DNA of 8,788 nucleotides from Pyrodictiaceae archaeon (GCA_027043685.1 JALUFI010000253.1:1-8788), one strand, 5' to 3'. Shown: positions 1-5,907, counted from the stretch's first letter. Made by a program: numbers and translations. The notes: generated by a model not told the origin, from the sequence alone.

Positions 1-96
1 CCCTCGGCGCTTCTCTTCGTCGCTGCTCCCCCCCTAGGGGCCTCTGCTTGTCCCGGGATGCGGTTGTTGGCGTGGAGTGGCGCCTCGTCTATCATG

Positions 97-103
97 TTTA
101 AAA
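97..103 (+). promoter_or_regulatory. TATA box of mat
   Basis: TTTAAAA is the most AT-rich heptamer in the leader and matches the usual crenarchaeal TATA element. Placing transcription start about 25 bases downstream puts it near 125, giving a 5' UTR of about 40 bases that contains the Shine-Dalgarno site. The first 90 bases hold no ORF I can support; CCCCTAGGGG at 31-40 is a short palindrome of unknown meaning. Confidence 0.65.
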
Positions 104-147
104 GCTGTGGCTGCTTGGGCCCGGGGTCTGCCTAGGAAGAGGGCTTC

Positions 148-170
148 GCCACGAGGTGCCTCGCCGTGGC
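148..170 (+). promoter_or_regulatory. Dyad over the SD and start codon of mat
   Basis: The SD is GAGGTG at 153-158, seven bases before the GTG start at 166. Arms GCCACG (148-153) and CGTGGC (165-170) are perfectly complementary, and the right arm contains the start codon. An inner CGAG/CTCG pairing (152-155 with 160-163, loop GTGC) can stack on the outer GCCA/TGGC pairs. If it forms in RNA, both SD and start codon would be occluded. The pairing is seen; a regulatory role is inference, and GC-rich DNA gives such dyads by chance. Confidence 0.4.
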
Positions 171-1395
171 TAGGAATATCGTGGTTGAGAGTATTCGTTG
201 GCAGCCCATTGAGGCTCATAGCGTGGAGCTTGTTGAGAGGAAGGGGACTGGGCACCCGGACACGATTAGCGACGCTGCGGCGGAGGAGGCTAGCCGGCTG
301 CTGAGCCGCTACTACCTCGAGAAGTACGGGGCCATCCTCCACCATAACCTCGACAAGGTGCTGCTCGTCGGTGGGCAGGCTGCGCCCCGGTTCGGCGGCG
401 GGGAGGTGCTGCAGCCCATCTACATCCTCGTCTCCGGGAGGGCCACCACAGAGGTAAGGCTAGAGGACGGCGGCGTCGAGAGGGTGCCCATCGGGCCCAT
501 CGTACTCGAGGCCGTGAAGGGCTGGATACGGAGGAACCTCCGGTTCCTCGACCCGGACAAGCACGTCGTTGTCGACTACCGTATCGGGCATGGGAGCGCC
601 GACCTGGTTGGCATATTCGAGCTGGGCAAGGAGGCCGTGCCCCTGGCTAACGACACGAGCGTGGGCGTTGGGTTTGCGCCCTTCTCTACGCTGGAGAGGC
701 TGGTGTATGAGGCTGAGAGGCTGCTGAACAGCAGGGAGTTCAAGGAGCGTAACCCGGAGGTTGGCGAGGACATCAAGGTGATGGGGCTCCGGAGGGGCAG
801 GAAGATAGAGCTGACGATAGCCGCGGCGATGATATCGAGCCTCGTCAAGGACCTTGACCACTACCTCGCAGTAAAGGAGGCTGTCCGCGAGGCCGTCCTC
901 GACCTCGCCTCAAGGCTCGCACCGGACTACGATGTGGAGGTCTATGTCAACACGGCGGATAAGCCGGACAAGGGCATCGTCTACCTCACCGTGACGGGTA
1001 CCAGCGCGGAGCACGGCGACGACGGCATGACTGGCAGGGGTAACAGGAGCTACGGGCTGATCACGCCGCTGCGGCCCATGAGCCTGGAGGCTGCTGCGGG
1101 CAAGAACCCGGTGAACCACGTCGGCAAGATATACAACATAATGGCTATGGAGATTGCGAGGAGGGTTTATGGCAGCGTTAAGGGCATCAGGGAGGTTTAC
1201 GTGGAGCTTCTGAGCCAGATCGGGAGGCCGATAAACGACCCGCTGGTGGCTAACGTGAAGGTGTTGGCGGAGAAGCCTGGGGAGCCGCTGCCGAGCGACG
1301 CTGTGAGGGAGATTGAGGGTATCGTGGAGGAGGTTCTGGACTCCTACAGGGAGGTTACCAGGAAGCTTGTGGAGGGCGAGATAACCGTCTACTAG
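166..1395 (+). CDS. mat: Archaeal S-adenosylmethionine synthetase (methionine adenosyltransferase)
   Basis: Makes S-adenosylmethionine from ATP and methionine, releasing phosphate and pyrophosphate (EC 2.5.1.6); cytosolic, and the methyl donor source for enzymes such as the Trm10 encoded downstream. The 409-residue protein matches the archaeal family, which is divergent from the bacterial/eukaryotic one. Visible family blocks are ERKGTGHPD (24-32), HHNLDK (59-64), GGQAAPRFGGGE (69-80), NTADKPDKGIVYLTVTG (262-278), EHGDDGMTGRGNR (282-294) and GKNPVNHVGKIYN (312-324), the Gly- and Asp-rich segments expected around the ATP and metal site. Length is normal for the family. The frame has a TAG at 133-135 and GTG 166 is the first start after it, with SD GAGGTG seven bases upstream, so the start is well fixed. 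Its stop overlaps the stop of the convergent DUF460 gene by four bases. Confidence 0.97.
   Translation: MARNIVVESIRWQPIEAHSVELVERKGTGHPDTISDAAAEEASRLLSRYYLEKYGAILHHNLDKVLLVGGQAAPRFGGGEVLQPIYILVSGRATTEVRLEDGGVERVPIGPIVLEAVKGWIRRNLRFLDPDKHVVVDYRIGHGSADLVGIFELGKEAVPLANDTSVGVGFAPFSTLERLVYEAERLLNSREFKERNPEVGEDIKVMGLRRGRKIELTIAAAMISSLVKDLDHYLAVKEAVREAVLDLASRLAPDYDVEVYVNTADKPDKGIVYLTVTGTSAEHGDDGMTGRGNRSYGLITPLRPMSLEAAAGKNPVNHVGKIYNIMAMEIARRVYGSVKGIREVYVELLSQIGRPINDPLVANVKVLAEKPGEPLPSDAVREIEGIVEEVLDSYREVTRKLVEGEITVY
1392..1395. other. Shared CTAG: overlapping convergent stop codons
   Basis: TAG at 1393-1395 ends mat on the plus strand, and the complement of 1392-1394 is the TAG that ends the DUF460 gene on the minus strand. 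One self-complementary tetramer therefore terminates both genes. No space is left for a terminator between them, so transcripts of each gene must run into the other. Confidence 0.95.
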
Positions 1396-3497
1396 CCTCC
1401 GCCTGGGGGCTGCCGGGCTTCCTGCTCTTTTTGGCCGGCTAGGAGCTTCTTGGCTCTGCGTGCCCGGTACTCCTCCAGCATCGCGCGCAGCCTGTCCCTG
1501 GTGAGTACGCGTCTCCTAGCCTCTTGTTCGCGGCGTATCTCCTCCTCTACCTCTCGTAGCCTCGTGTAGGCGTCCACGATGACCCTTGGGTCTAGTAGGG
1601 CTAGGCCGCTGGCCTCGGCTGCGAGGTAGGGCTCCGCCGGCAGTACTGGGACGCGGTGCTGCTTCTCGACCGCCTGGCGTGCCTCCTCCAGCCTCTCGCC
1701 CGGGACTAGGAGGGCTCGCAGCATCGGCGCTGCCTCGGGGAGCCTGGATGCGAGGGCTACTGGGTTGACTCTCCGGAGAACCGCTATCGTCTTGCCGTAG
1801 GTGTCTGAGTGGGCTGCGAGGCGCTCGAGGTCCTCGTTGTCTAGCTCGTCTAGGACGGGGGCCGGGACTAGTAGGCCGTGGGCCGCGCGGAGCAGCGCCT
1901 CTCTTAGGAGCTGGTTCTCTTCCCGGAGCCTCGTGTTCTCCTCCCGGAGCTTCTCCAGCTCGCGTTGCAGGGTGTTGACTCTCTCGGTTAGGGCTGCTAT
2001 CTCCCGGTCCCTCTCCAGGCCGAGGCTCTCACGGTACTCTATGGCTAGTAGCCGGTTCTCCATCCTTAGGCGCTCCAGCTCCTCCTCGAGCTCCCGCACC
2101 CTTGCAGCGAGGGCGTTGAGCCTCGCCAGTAGCAGCTCCTCGCGGGGCCTAGCGGCTGCCTGGGCGCCGTTGCTCCCCGGCTTCTCCTCGGCCCGGTGCT
2201 GGGCGCCGCCGCTGCGGGGGCCGTGGCGCCTCCTCACGATCAGCGCTGCCCTCTCCTCGCCCGCGAGGGCCCTGTTTATCGCCTCCTCTACCGCCTCTGC
2301 TATGCTCTTGCCCTTTATCACCAGGGCTTTTATCTCCTCGGTGTCTATGTCTAGGCTTATCCTTGAGAGGTAGGAGTCTATCTGGCGCAGCTTTGCCTCG
2401 TGGACGCGGTAGGCCTTGACCGCGGCGGCGAAGGCGTCCCGTACGTGGCTGTCGGCTATCCTCCTCAGCCCTGGGTAGCGCTGGGCGAGCTTCTCGAATA
2501 TCTCGCGCTTCTCCTCGACGCTTAGCGAGGCTGGTGGCGTGTAGAGGGGTACGTGGAGCATGCCGGCTAGCTTCTTGACGAAGTCTGGGGCCGGGTTCAC
2601 GTCGGTGGCTATCATTACTGGTATGCCGTGGCTCCTTATCAGCTCCACTACCTCCTCCCTGTCCATGCCGCGGCGGCTCAGGGCGAGGACCGGGCGGCCG
2701 CGGAGGTCGAGGGCTGCTATGCCGGTGGATATGCCTGGGTCGACGCCTACTATGATGAAGGGCTTCCTGCCCCTCTCCTGGGGGGCGGCGGGGTGCTCGA
2801 AGCTGAGCTTGTGGCTGTAGACGGGCTGCACCTCTATTCTCACATCGGTGTCCTCGTGGCTCTTGATTATGCCGTTGAGCCTGCTCCTGGGCGCGTAGAC
2901 TATGAAGACTGCACTGTCGAGCCCGCCGCCGCTCTTCCTGAACATGAGGTCGTAGTCGAGCCTGCTCCTGTCAAGCGCCCTCTTGATGTCCTTGACTGCG
3001 CGGAGTATGGCTGCGCGTACCCTCCGCTGGTACCTGGGGCTGCTCATCCCTCCGTGCTTGAGGCGCCGGTTCCTGGCCACGATTATCCTGGTCTTCTCCT
3101 CTACGAAGCGGAGCCTGGAGCCGTACCCCATCGAGGCCAGGAGGGCTACGAGGTACGCTGTCCTGCTGGGGCTGGGCTTGCCCCTGCCGGGGTCGAGGCC
3201 GGCGAGCCTGGCGAGGTGCCTCACGTCCACGAGGCTCCCGTCGGGGAGCCTTGTGGGCTGGACTATGCTGAGCTCCGGGGGCAGCATGGAGGCTACGCGG
3301 CCCAGCTCCCTCGCGTCCGCGGCGAGCTCGTAGACGTTGTCTACTGCGAGGACGTCGGGCCTCAGCTCCCATATGAGCCTTATGAGGCGGTGGAGGGGCA
3401 CCTGCTCGTACTTCTCGACGAGGCGGCCGTCCTCCACCACCGCTACCGAGTAGCATCGCCTCGAGGAGCCGCAGCCAGGCTCCACGTCTACGCCCAT
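1392..3497 (-). CDS. DUF460 (COG2433) RNase H-like coiled-coil protein
   Basis: A 701-residue archaeal protein of unknown cellular role, resembling RuvC/YqgF-type RNase H-fold proteins. The clearest domain is 247-365: strand IIVGVDPGISTG with Asp253, a second strand IATDVNP with Asp299, and a helix HVRDAFAAAV with Asp354, which fits a RuvC-like acidic set. Residues 1-60 look like a second copy of that fold (GVDVEPG, then LAVDNVYEL). A charged low-complexity linker at about 420-450 leads to a long Leu/Glu/Arg coiled coil at about 452-540, a globular stretch, and another charged helix at 645-690. The annotated start is ATG 3497, but CTG 3506 in the same frame is an attractive alternative, directly after an in-frame TGA and better spaced from GGGGTG; it would add three residues (MRV). 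A nucleic-acid role is inferred from fold only. The gene converges on mat and shares a CTAG with it. Confidence 0.9.
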   Translation of the reverse strand: MGVDVEPGCGSSRRCYSVAVVEDGRLVEKYEQVPLHRLIRLIWELRPDVLAVDNVYELAADARELGRVASMLPPELSIVQPTRLPDGSLVDVRHLARLAGLDPGRGKPSPSRTAYLVALLASMGYGSRLRFVEEKTRIIVARNRRLKHGGMSSPRYQRRVRAAILRAVKDIKRALDRSRLDYDLMFRKSGGGLDSAVFIVYAPRSRLNGIIKSHEDTDVRIEVQPVYSHKLSFEHPAAPQERGRKPFIIVGVDPGISTGIAALDLRGRPVLALSRRGMDREEVVELIRSHGIPVMIATDVNPAPDFVKKLAGMLHVPLYTPPASLSVEEKREIFEKLAQRYPGLRRIADSHVRDAFAAAVKAYRVHEAKLRQIDSYLSRISLDIDTEEIKALVIKGKSIAEAVEEAINRALAGEERAALIVRRRHGPRSGGAQHRAEEKPGSNGAQAAARPREELLLARLNALAARVRELEEELERLRMENRLLAIEYRESLGLERDREIAALTERVNTLQRELEKLREENTRLREENQLLREALLRAAHGLLVPAPVLDELDNEDLERLAAHSDTYGKTIAVLRRVNPVALASRLPEAAPMLRALLVPGERLEEARQAVEKQHRVPVLPAEPYLAAEASGLALLDPRVIVDAYTRLREVEEEIRREQEARRRVLTRDRLRAMLEEYRARRAKKLLAGQKEQEARQPPGGG

Positions 3498-3503
3498 GAC
3501 GCG

Positions 3504-3522
3504 CAGGGGTCACGCACCCCTG
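3504..3522 (-). repeat. Inverted repeat at the DUF460 gene start
   Basis: CAGGGGT (3504-3510) and ACCCCTG (3516-3522) are perfect 7-base arms around a 5-base loop, ending six bases before the ATG at 3497. Read in the mRNA, the upstream arm carries the only SD-like run, GGGGTG. It is 17 bases from the ATG but 8 bases from the in-frame CTG at 3506-3504. It may be a translational hairpin or an operator. Confidence 0.4.
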
Positions 3523-3616
3523 GGGAGACGCCGGGGGCCCCGCACGCGGCGGAGACCGGGGAGACGCCATTCGCTCGGCGGGAACGCGTCGTGGGGCCAG
3601 GTAACACGTTGCCGGG

Positions 3617-3645
3617 CCGCGGTGAGCCTATAAGGCTAGCCGCGG
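3617..3645. repeat. 29-base imperfect dyad centred on a TATA-like core
   Basis: Arms CCGCGG (3617-3622) with CCGCGG (3640-3645), and AGCCT (3625-3629) with AGGCT (3633-3637), pair around a central ATA, with one 2x2 mismatch between the two paired blocks. The centre reads CTATAAG, so a TATA element and a dyad coincide. This would suit an operator over a promoter, or a hairpin in RNA; the direction is undetermined. Confidence 0.4.
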
Positions 3646-3668
3646 GGTCTTCGGTGCCCCTCTCGTGG

Positions 3669-3709
3669 GCCCCGCCGGTCTCACACCCGCCGAGACCCGG
3701 CTGCGGGGC
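3669..3709. repeat. Two-tier stem-loop
   Basis: Outer arms GCCCCGC (3669-3675) and GCGGGGC (3703-3709) and inner arms GGTCTC (3677-3682) and GAGACC (3692-3697) pair perfectly, separated by an asymmetric internal loop (C against CGGCT), with a 9-base terminal loop. Thirteen Watson-Crick pairs in two tiers is more than a simple palindrome, but local GC content is very high. Confidence 0.4.
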
Positions 3710-3730
3710 TGTGAAGCGGGTCGGTCAGGC

Positions 3731-3775
3731 GGGGCACACGCCACTCGCCCAGCTGGCTGGGGATGAGCGTGCCCC
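3731..3775. repeat. Three-tier stem-loop
   Basis: Outer arms GGGGCAC (3731-3737) and GTGCCCC (3769-3775), then CTC (3744-3746) with GAG (3765-3767), then CCCAG (3748-3752) with CTGGG (3757-3761) around a CTGG tetraloop. The tiers nest in order, giving about 15 pairs. I see no ACA box or kink-turn that would make it a clear H/ACA guide RNA. Confidence 0.4.
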
Positions 3776-3857
3776 CTAGCACGTTCCCCTAGCCCTCCGA
3801 GGCCCCTAGACCCGGGGCCGGTGACGTGTGCCGGGCCGGTAGCGACCGCCGCTGCCT

Positions 3858-3893
3858 GGCGCTGCGCAGTGCTTACCAGCGGCTGGCAGCGCC
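3858..3893 (+). repeat. Stem-loop just upstream of the cupin SD
   Basis: GGCGCTGC (3858-3865) and GCAGCGCC (3886-3893) are perfect 8-base arms with a 20-base loop, ending about 12 bases before the SD GGTGAT of the cupin gene. In the cupin mRNA this would be a 5' UTR hairpin. A regulatory role is inference. Confidence 0.35.
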
Positions 3894-3905
3894 TCCTCTC
3901 CCCGG

Positions 3906-3920
3906 GGTGATGCATGCATC
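3906..3920 (+). promoter_or_regulatory. SD and 12-bp palindrome before the cupin start
   Basis: GGTGAT at 3906-3911 is a strong match to the archaeal SD core and lies nine bases before TTG 3921, which decides that start. The last four bases of this SD are also the first four of GATGCATGCATC (3909-3920), a perfect palindrome that ends exactly at the start codon. Two overlapping ATGs here lie in other frames and do not read the cupin. Confidence 0.6.
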
Positions 3921-4355
3921 TTGGAGGGCGTGGTGCGGGGCCCCTGCGGCGAGAAGCTGGGCCGCGCCCTGGACGTGGAGGCTGAGGAAGCCCGGCTCCC
4001 GGATGGGAGCCCGGTGCCCGGCGTGTCTATACGCTGGCTCATCGAGGAGGGGGATGGGGCGCCGACGTTCGCGGTTAGGCTCTTCGAGGTTGCCCCGGGC
4101 GCGGTTATCCCGTGGCACCGGCACCCCTGGGAGCACGGCATCTACGTCCTCGAGGGCTCCATGACCGTGCGCATCGAGGGCAGGGAGTACCAGGTGGAGG
4201 CAGGCGACTTCGTCTACATACCTCCCAACGCTGGCCACGACTACCGCGCCGGCAGTGGGGGCGCGCGGTTCCTCTGCGTCATCCCGTTGAGGCCGAGCGT
4301 GCCCCGGGACTGGGAGCCGCCGTGCAGGCGGGGTGGAGGGGCGGAAAGCCCTTAG
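3921..4355 (+). CDS. Single-domain cupin with four-histidine metal site
   Basis: A 144-residue small beta-barrel protein of the Cupin_2 type. The first cupin motif is PWHRHPWEHGIYVLEG (64-79) and the second is GDFVYIPPNAGH (95-106). The likely metal ligands are His66, His68, His72 and His106. Their spacing (+2, +4, +34) equals that of the Thermotoga maritima cupin TM1459, a manganese protein with four histidines, as I recall it. Whether this protein is an enzyme or a ligand-binding protein cannot be told from sequence. The TTG start is supported by GGTGAT nine bases upstream. The C-terminus (129-144) is a Pro/Arg/Gly-rich tail beyond the barrel. It is followed after 39 bases by the phosphoribosyltransferase gene on the same strand, so the two are probably co-transcribed. 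Confidence 0.87.
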   Translation: MEGVVRGPCGEKLGRALDVEAEEARLPDGSPVPGVSIRWLIEEGDGAPTFAVRLFEVAPGAVIPWHRHPWEHGIYVLEGSMTVRIEGREYQVEAGDFVYIPPNAGHDYRAGSGGARFLCVIPLRPSVPRDWEPPCRRGGGAESP

Positions 4356-4394
4356 CCCTCACGGCGGCTTGGGGCCGCGGGGTGAGGCCCGGGC

Positions 4395-5081
4395 ATGCCC
4401 CGCGTGCCGGTCAAGCTCGTCTCCTGGGAGGAGATTGTTGAGTGGAGCAGGGGCCTGGCGAGGAGGATTAAGGAGAGCGGCTACAAGCCGACCGTGATAA
4501 TAGCGGTTGCGAGGGGCGGCTACTGCCCCGCAAGGCTCCTCGCCGACTTCCTCGGCGTCTCGAACATGCTCAGCATCCAGAGCCAGCACTGGACCGAGGC
4601 AGCGAAGGCGGCCGAGAAGGCGATACTCCGGTTCCCCTACAAGGTCGACCTCCGGGGCCACCGGGCGCTCCTGGTGGACGACATAGTGGATACCGGCGAG
4701 ACCCTCCTACTCGCCAAGAACTACATACTGGAAAACTGGAGGCCCGACGAGCTACGCGTCGCCGCGCTGCAGTGGATAAGCAGCGTCGCCAAGTTCCGCC
4801 CCGACTACTACTACCTCGAGGTCCGTGACTGGACGTGGTTCCAGTACCCCTGGACGAGGCTAGAGGACGTGACGCAGTTCATCCGGAGGATGCTGAGCGA
4901 GCACAGCAAGGAAACCGGGAAGAGGGAGTGGAGCCTGGACGAGATAAAGAAGCTGTTCAGGGAGTGGTACGGGATAGAGGTCGAGGACTTCTACTACAGG
5001 GACGCGGTGGAGATGCTGGTGGAGCAGGGCTTCCTGGAGCCCCTCGGCGGGGACAGGTACAGGCTGCGCGGCGAGGCCTAG
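4395..5081 (+). CDS. Purine-type phosphoribosyltransferase (COG2236-like)
   Basis: Probably transfers the phosphoribosyl group of PRPP to a 6-oxopurine base (hypoxanthine, guanine or xanthine) in cytosolic purine salvage. The signature PRPP-binding loop is ALLVDDIVDTGET (91-103), with the expected Asp-Asp pair and Thr/Gly. VIIAVARGGYCPARLLAD (34-51) is the pyrophosphate-loop region, and SIQSQHW (60-66) followed by the Leu-Arg-Gly-His turn fits the archaeal COG2236 group. At 228 residues it carries a C-terminal extension (about 165-228) that is helical with a short final strand-like stretch (FLEPLGGDRYRL), possibly a winged-helix-like or oligomerisation tail. ATG 4395 has SD GGTGAG eight bases upstream. 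Base specificity is not readable from sequence. It sits 39 bases after the cupin gene. Confidence 0.9.
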   Translation: MPRVPVKLVSWEEIVEWSRGLARRIKESGYKPTVIIAVARGGYCPARLLADFLGVSNMLSIQSQHWTEAAKAAEKAILRFPYKVDLRGHRALLVDDIVDTGETLLLAKNYILENWRPDELRVAALQWISSVAKFRPDYYYLEVRDWTWFQYPWTRLEDVTQFIRRMLSEHSKETGKREWSLDEIKKLFREWYGIEVEDFYYRDAVEMLVEQGFLEPLGGDRYRLRGEA

Positions 5082-5217
5082 AGCCGCGCCGGCAAGGGAT
5101 ATACCCAGGGGCATCCCCCGGGGGTCTCCTCCGCGGGGCTGTGATGTAACCAGCTATCGCGGACCCCCCGGGCACGGGCGTGAAGAGTTTGGCCTTTGCC
5201 GAGCCCCCATCCCCGCT
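5082..5217. other. Convergent intergenic gap after the phosphoribosyltransferase
   Basis: This 136-base gap separates two convergent genes. It contains GGGATATACCC (TATA-like on either strand), the palindrome CCCCCGGGGG within a 14-base sequence repeated at 7171-7184, and a weak dyad GGCCTTTGCC. I see no clear terminator T-run and no gene. Confidence 0.4.
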
Positions 5218-5679
5218 CTAGCCCCTGCTGCCCGGCTCCAGGGCCTCCACGGGTATCCCGGTCCCCTGGAGGGCGTTTGCGAGCCTCTTGTCGAAGGTGT
5301 AGAGGGGCTCCCGTGTCTCCTCCGCCAGGGCCGCGTAGAGGGCGTCGTAGATTGTTATGCCTGTGTCCGCCGCTATCTCCGCCGCCCTGGGCAGCAGCTC
5401 CTCGGCGCTGCGGCTCTCTATTAGCTGCCAGAGCGCGTGGAGCCTCTTGACCGCCTCCTCGTATTCCCTTCTCGTCAGCTCCCGGTGGACAGCATAGTGC
5501 TTCCAGACCGCGTTGGATGCCTCTGCGAGTGCTGTGCAGGGCGCCCGCAGCTCCTCCAGCTCCTCGGCCAGCCTCGCGACCAGGGCCCTGGCTTCCCTGC
5601 TGCCGGGCTCCTCTAGGACGAGCTTCGCTATGAGGGAGGCGTCGAGGACGGCCGCGGCGCCGCCACCCCCGGGGATCGC
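5218..5679 (-). CDS. vapC: PIN-domain toxin-like ORF (VapC family) without a canonical start codon
   Basis: VapC proteins are PIN-fold ribonucleases that cleave RNA unless held by their VapB partner. The frame is open for 153 codons from the antitoxin's TGA to a TAG at 5218-5220. Numbered from the first codon after that TGA, the conserved acidic residues are Asp13 (VLDASLIAKL), Glu53 (LAEASN), Asp112 (IYDALYAAL) and Asp130 (TFDKRLA), the expected PIN quartet in order and spacing, and no internal stop interrupts them. Yet there is no ATG, GTG or TTG in frame before Val144. The nearest GTG (5666-5664) is one frame off and could be joined only by a single-base change in the run of G and C before the domain. 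Options are an ATC or other rare start, reinitiation, stop readthrough, a frameshift, or a sequence error. The domain call is firm; the start and activity are not. Confidence 0.75.
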   Translation of the reverse strand, partial: AIPGGGGAAAVLDASLIAKLVLEEPGSREARALVARLAEELEELRAPCTALAEASNAVWKHYAVHRELTRREYEEAVKRLHALWQLIESRSAEELLPRAAEIAADTGITIYDALYAALAEETREPLYTFDKRLANALQGTGIPVEALEPGSRG

Positions 5680-5901
5680 TCAGCGCTTGTCACGGTCCTC
5701 CCGGATGAGCGCGGTGGTGTCCTTCTCTACTCGGATGGGGTGCTTCTCCGCCTCCTCTAGGAGCCTGCGGAGCTTCTCGGCGCGGACCCGTCTCTCCAGC
5801 AGGCGGCGGACCTCCTCGGAGACGTTGATGCCTAGGCGGTCGAGCTCCTCCTTGAGGCGGCGGGGTATGCGTACGTGTATCGTGACGCTCTGCTGCGCCA
5901 C
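5680..5901 (-). CDS. vapB: VapB-type antitoxin
   Basis: A 73-residue DNA-binding-type antitoxin expected to neutralise the adjacent PIN toxin and repress its own promoter. The N-terminal VTIHVRIPRRLKEELDRLG (6-24) is the strand-helix of a ribbon-helix-helix-like fold, followed by INVSEEVRRLLERRV (25-39), which is characteristic of crenarchaeal VapB proteins. The charged C-terminal half would wrap the toxin. It starts with GTG 5901; an in-frame TGA lies 12 bases upstream of the GTG, so no longer start exists. The SD GGAGGGGTGA (5920-5911) lies nine bases before the start and within an inverted repeat. Its TGA is in the same frame as the following PIN ORF. It begins 35 bases after the trm10 stop, so it may be transcribed from trm10, from its own promoter, or both. 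Confidence 0.85.
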   Translation of the reverse strand: MAQQSVTIHVRIPRRLKEELDRLGINVSEEVRRLLERRVRAEKLRRLLEEAEKHPIRVEKDTTALIREDRDKR

Positions 5902-5907
5902 TCCTCT

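Larger units (their letters stand above)
3498..3920. other. Gene-free region of 423 bases with clustered dyads
   Basis: No protein-coding ORF here looks real: reading frames that cross it lack family motifs and are antisense to the DUF460 gene or simply GC-rich noise. It holds the start-proximal repeat at 3504-3522, an 11-base direct repeat GGGGAGACGCC (3522-3532 and 3558-3568), a TATA-like CTATAAG near 3628-3634, and four long dyads listed separately (3617-3645, 3669-3709, 3731-3775, 3858-3893). It must contain the promoters of the divergent DUF460 and cupin genes. No tRNA T-loop, SRP RNA or RNase P RNA core motif was found. A structured non-coding RNA is possible but unproven. Confidence 0.5.

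Noticed and set aside
3611..3701. tRNA-like span bounded by GCCGGG and CCCGGC, about 90 bases apart
   Set aside because: No TTCRA-type T-loop, no anticodon arm and no D-arm on either strand; the complementary ends are probably chance in GC-rich DNA.
2628..3779. 383-codon plus-strand ORF antisense to the DUF460 gene
   Set aside because: It lies mostly opposite a clear gene, has no family motif, no SD, and is rich in Ala/Gly/Pro/Glu/Val repeats typical of a GC-rich shadow frame.
3757..3800. Resemblance of GGGGATGAG and following bases to a fluoride riboswitch
   Set aside because: The conserved downstream pseudoknot and UGAUG-type segment are missing and no fluoride exporter follows.
5680..5682. 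TGA between vapB and vapC as a selenocysteine codon
   Set aside because: Crenarchaea are not known to use selenocysteine, no SECIS-like element was seen, and the residue would lie in a linker.
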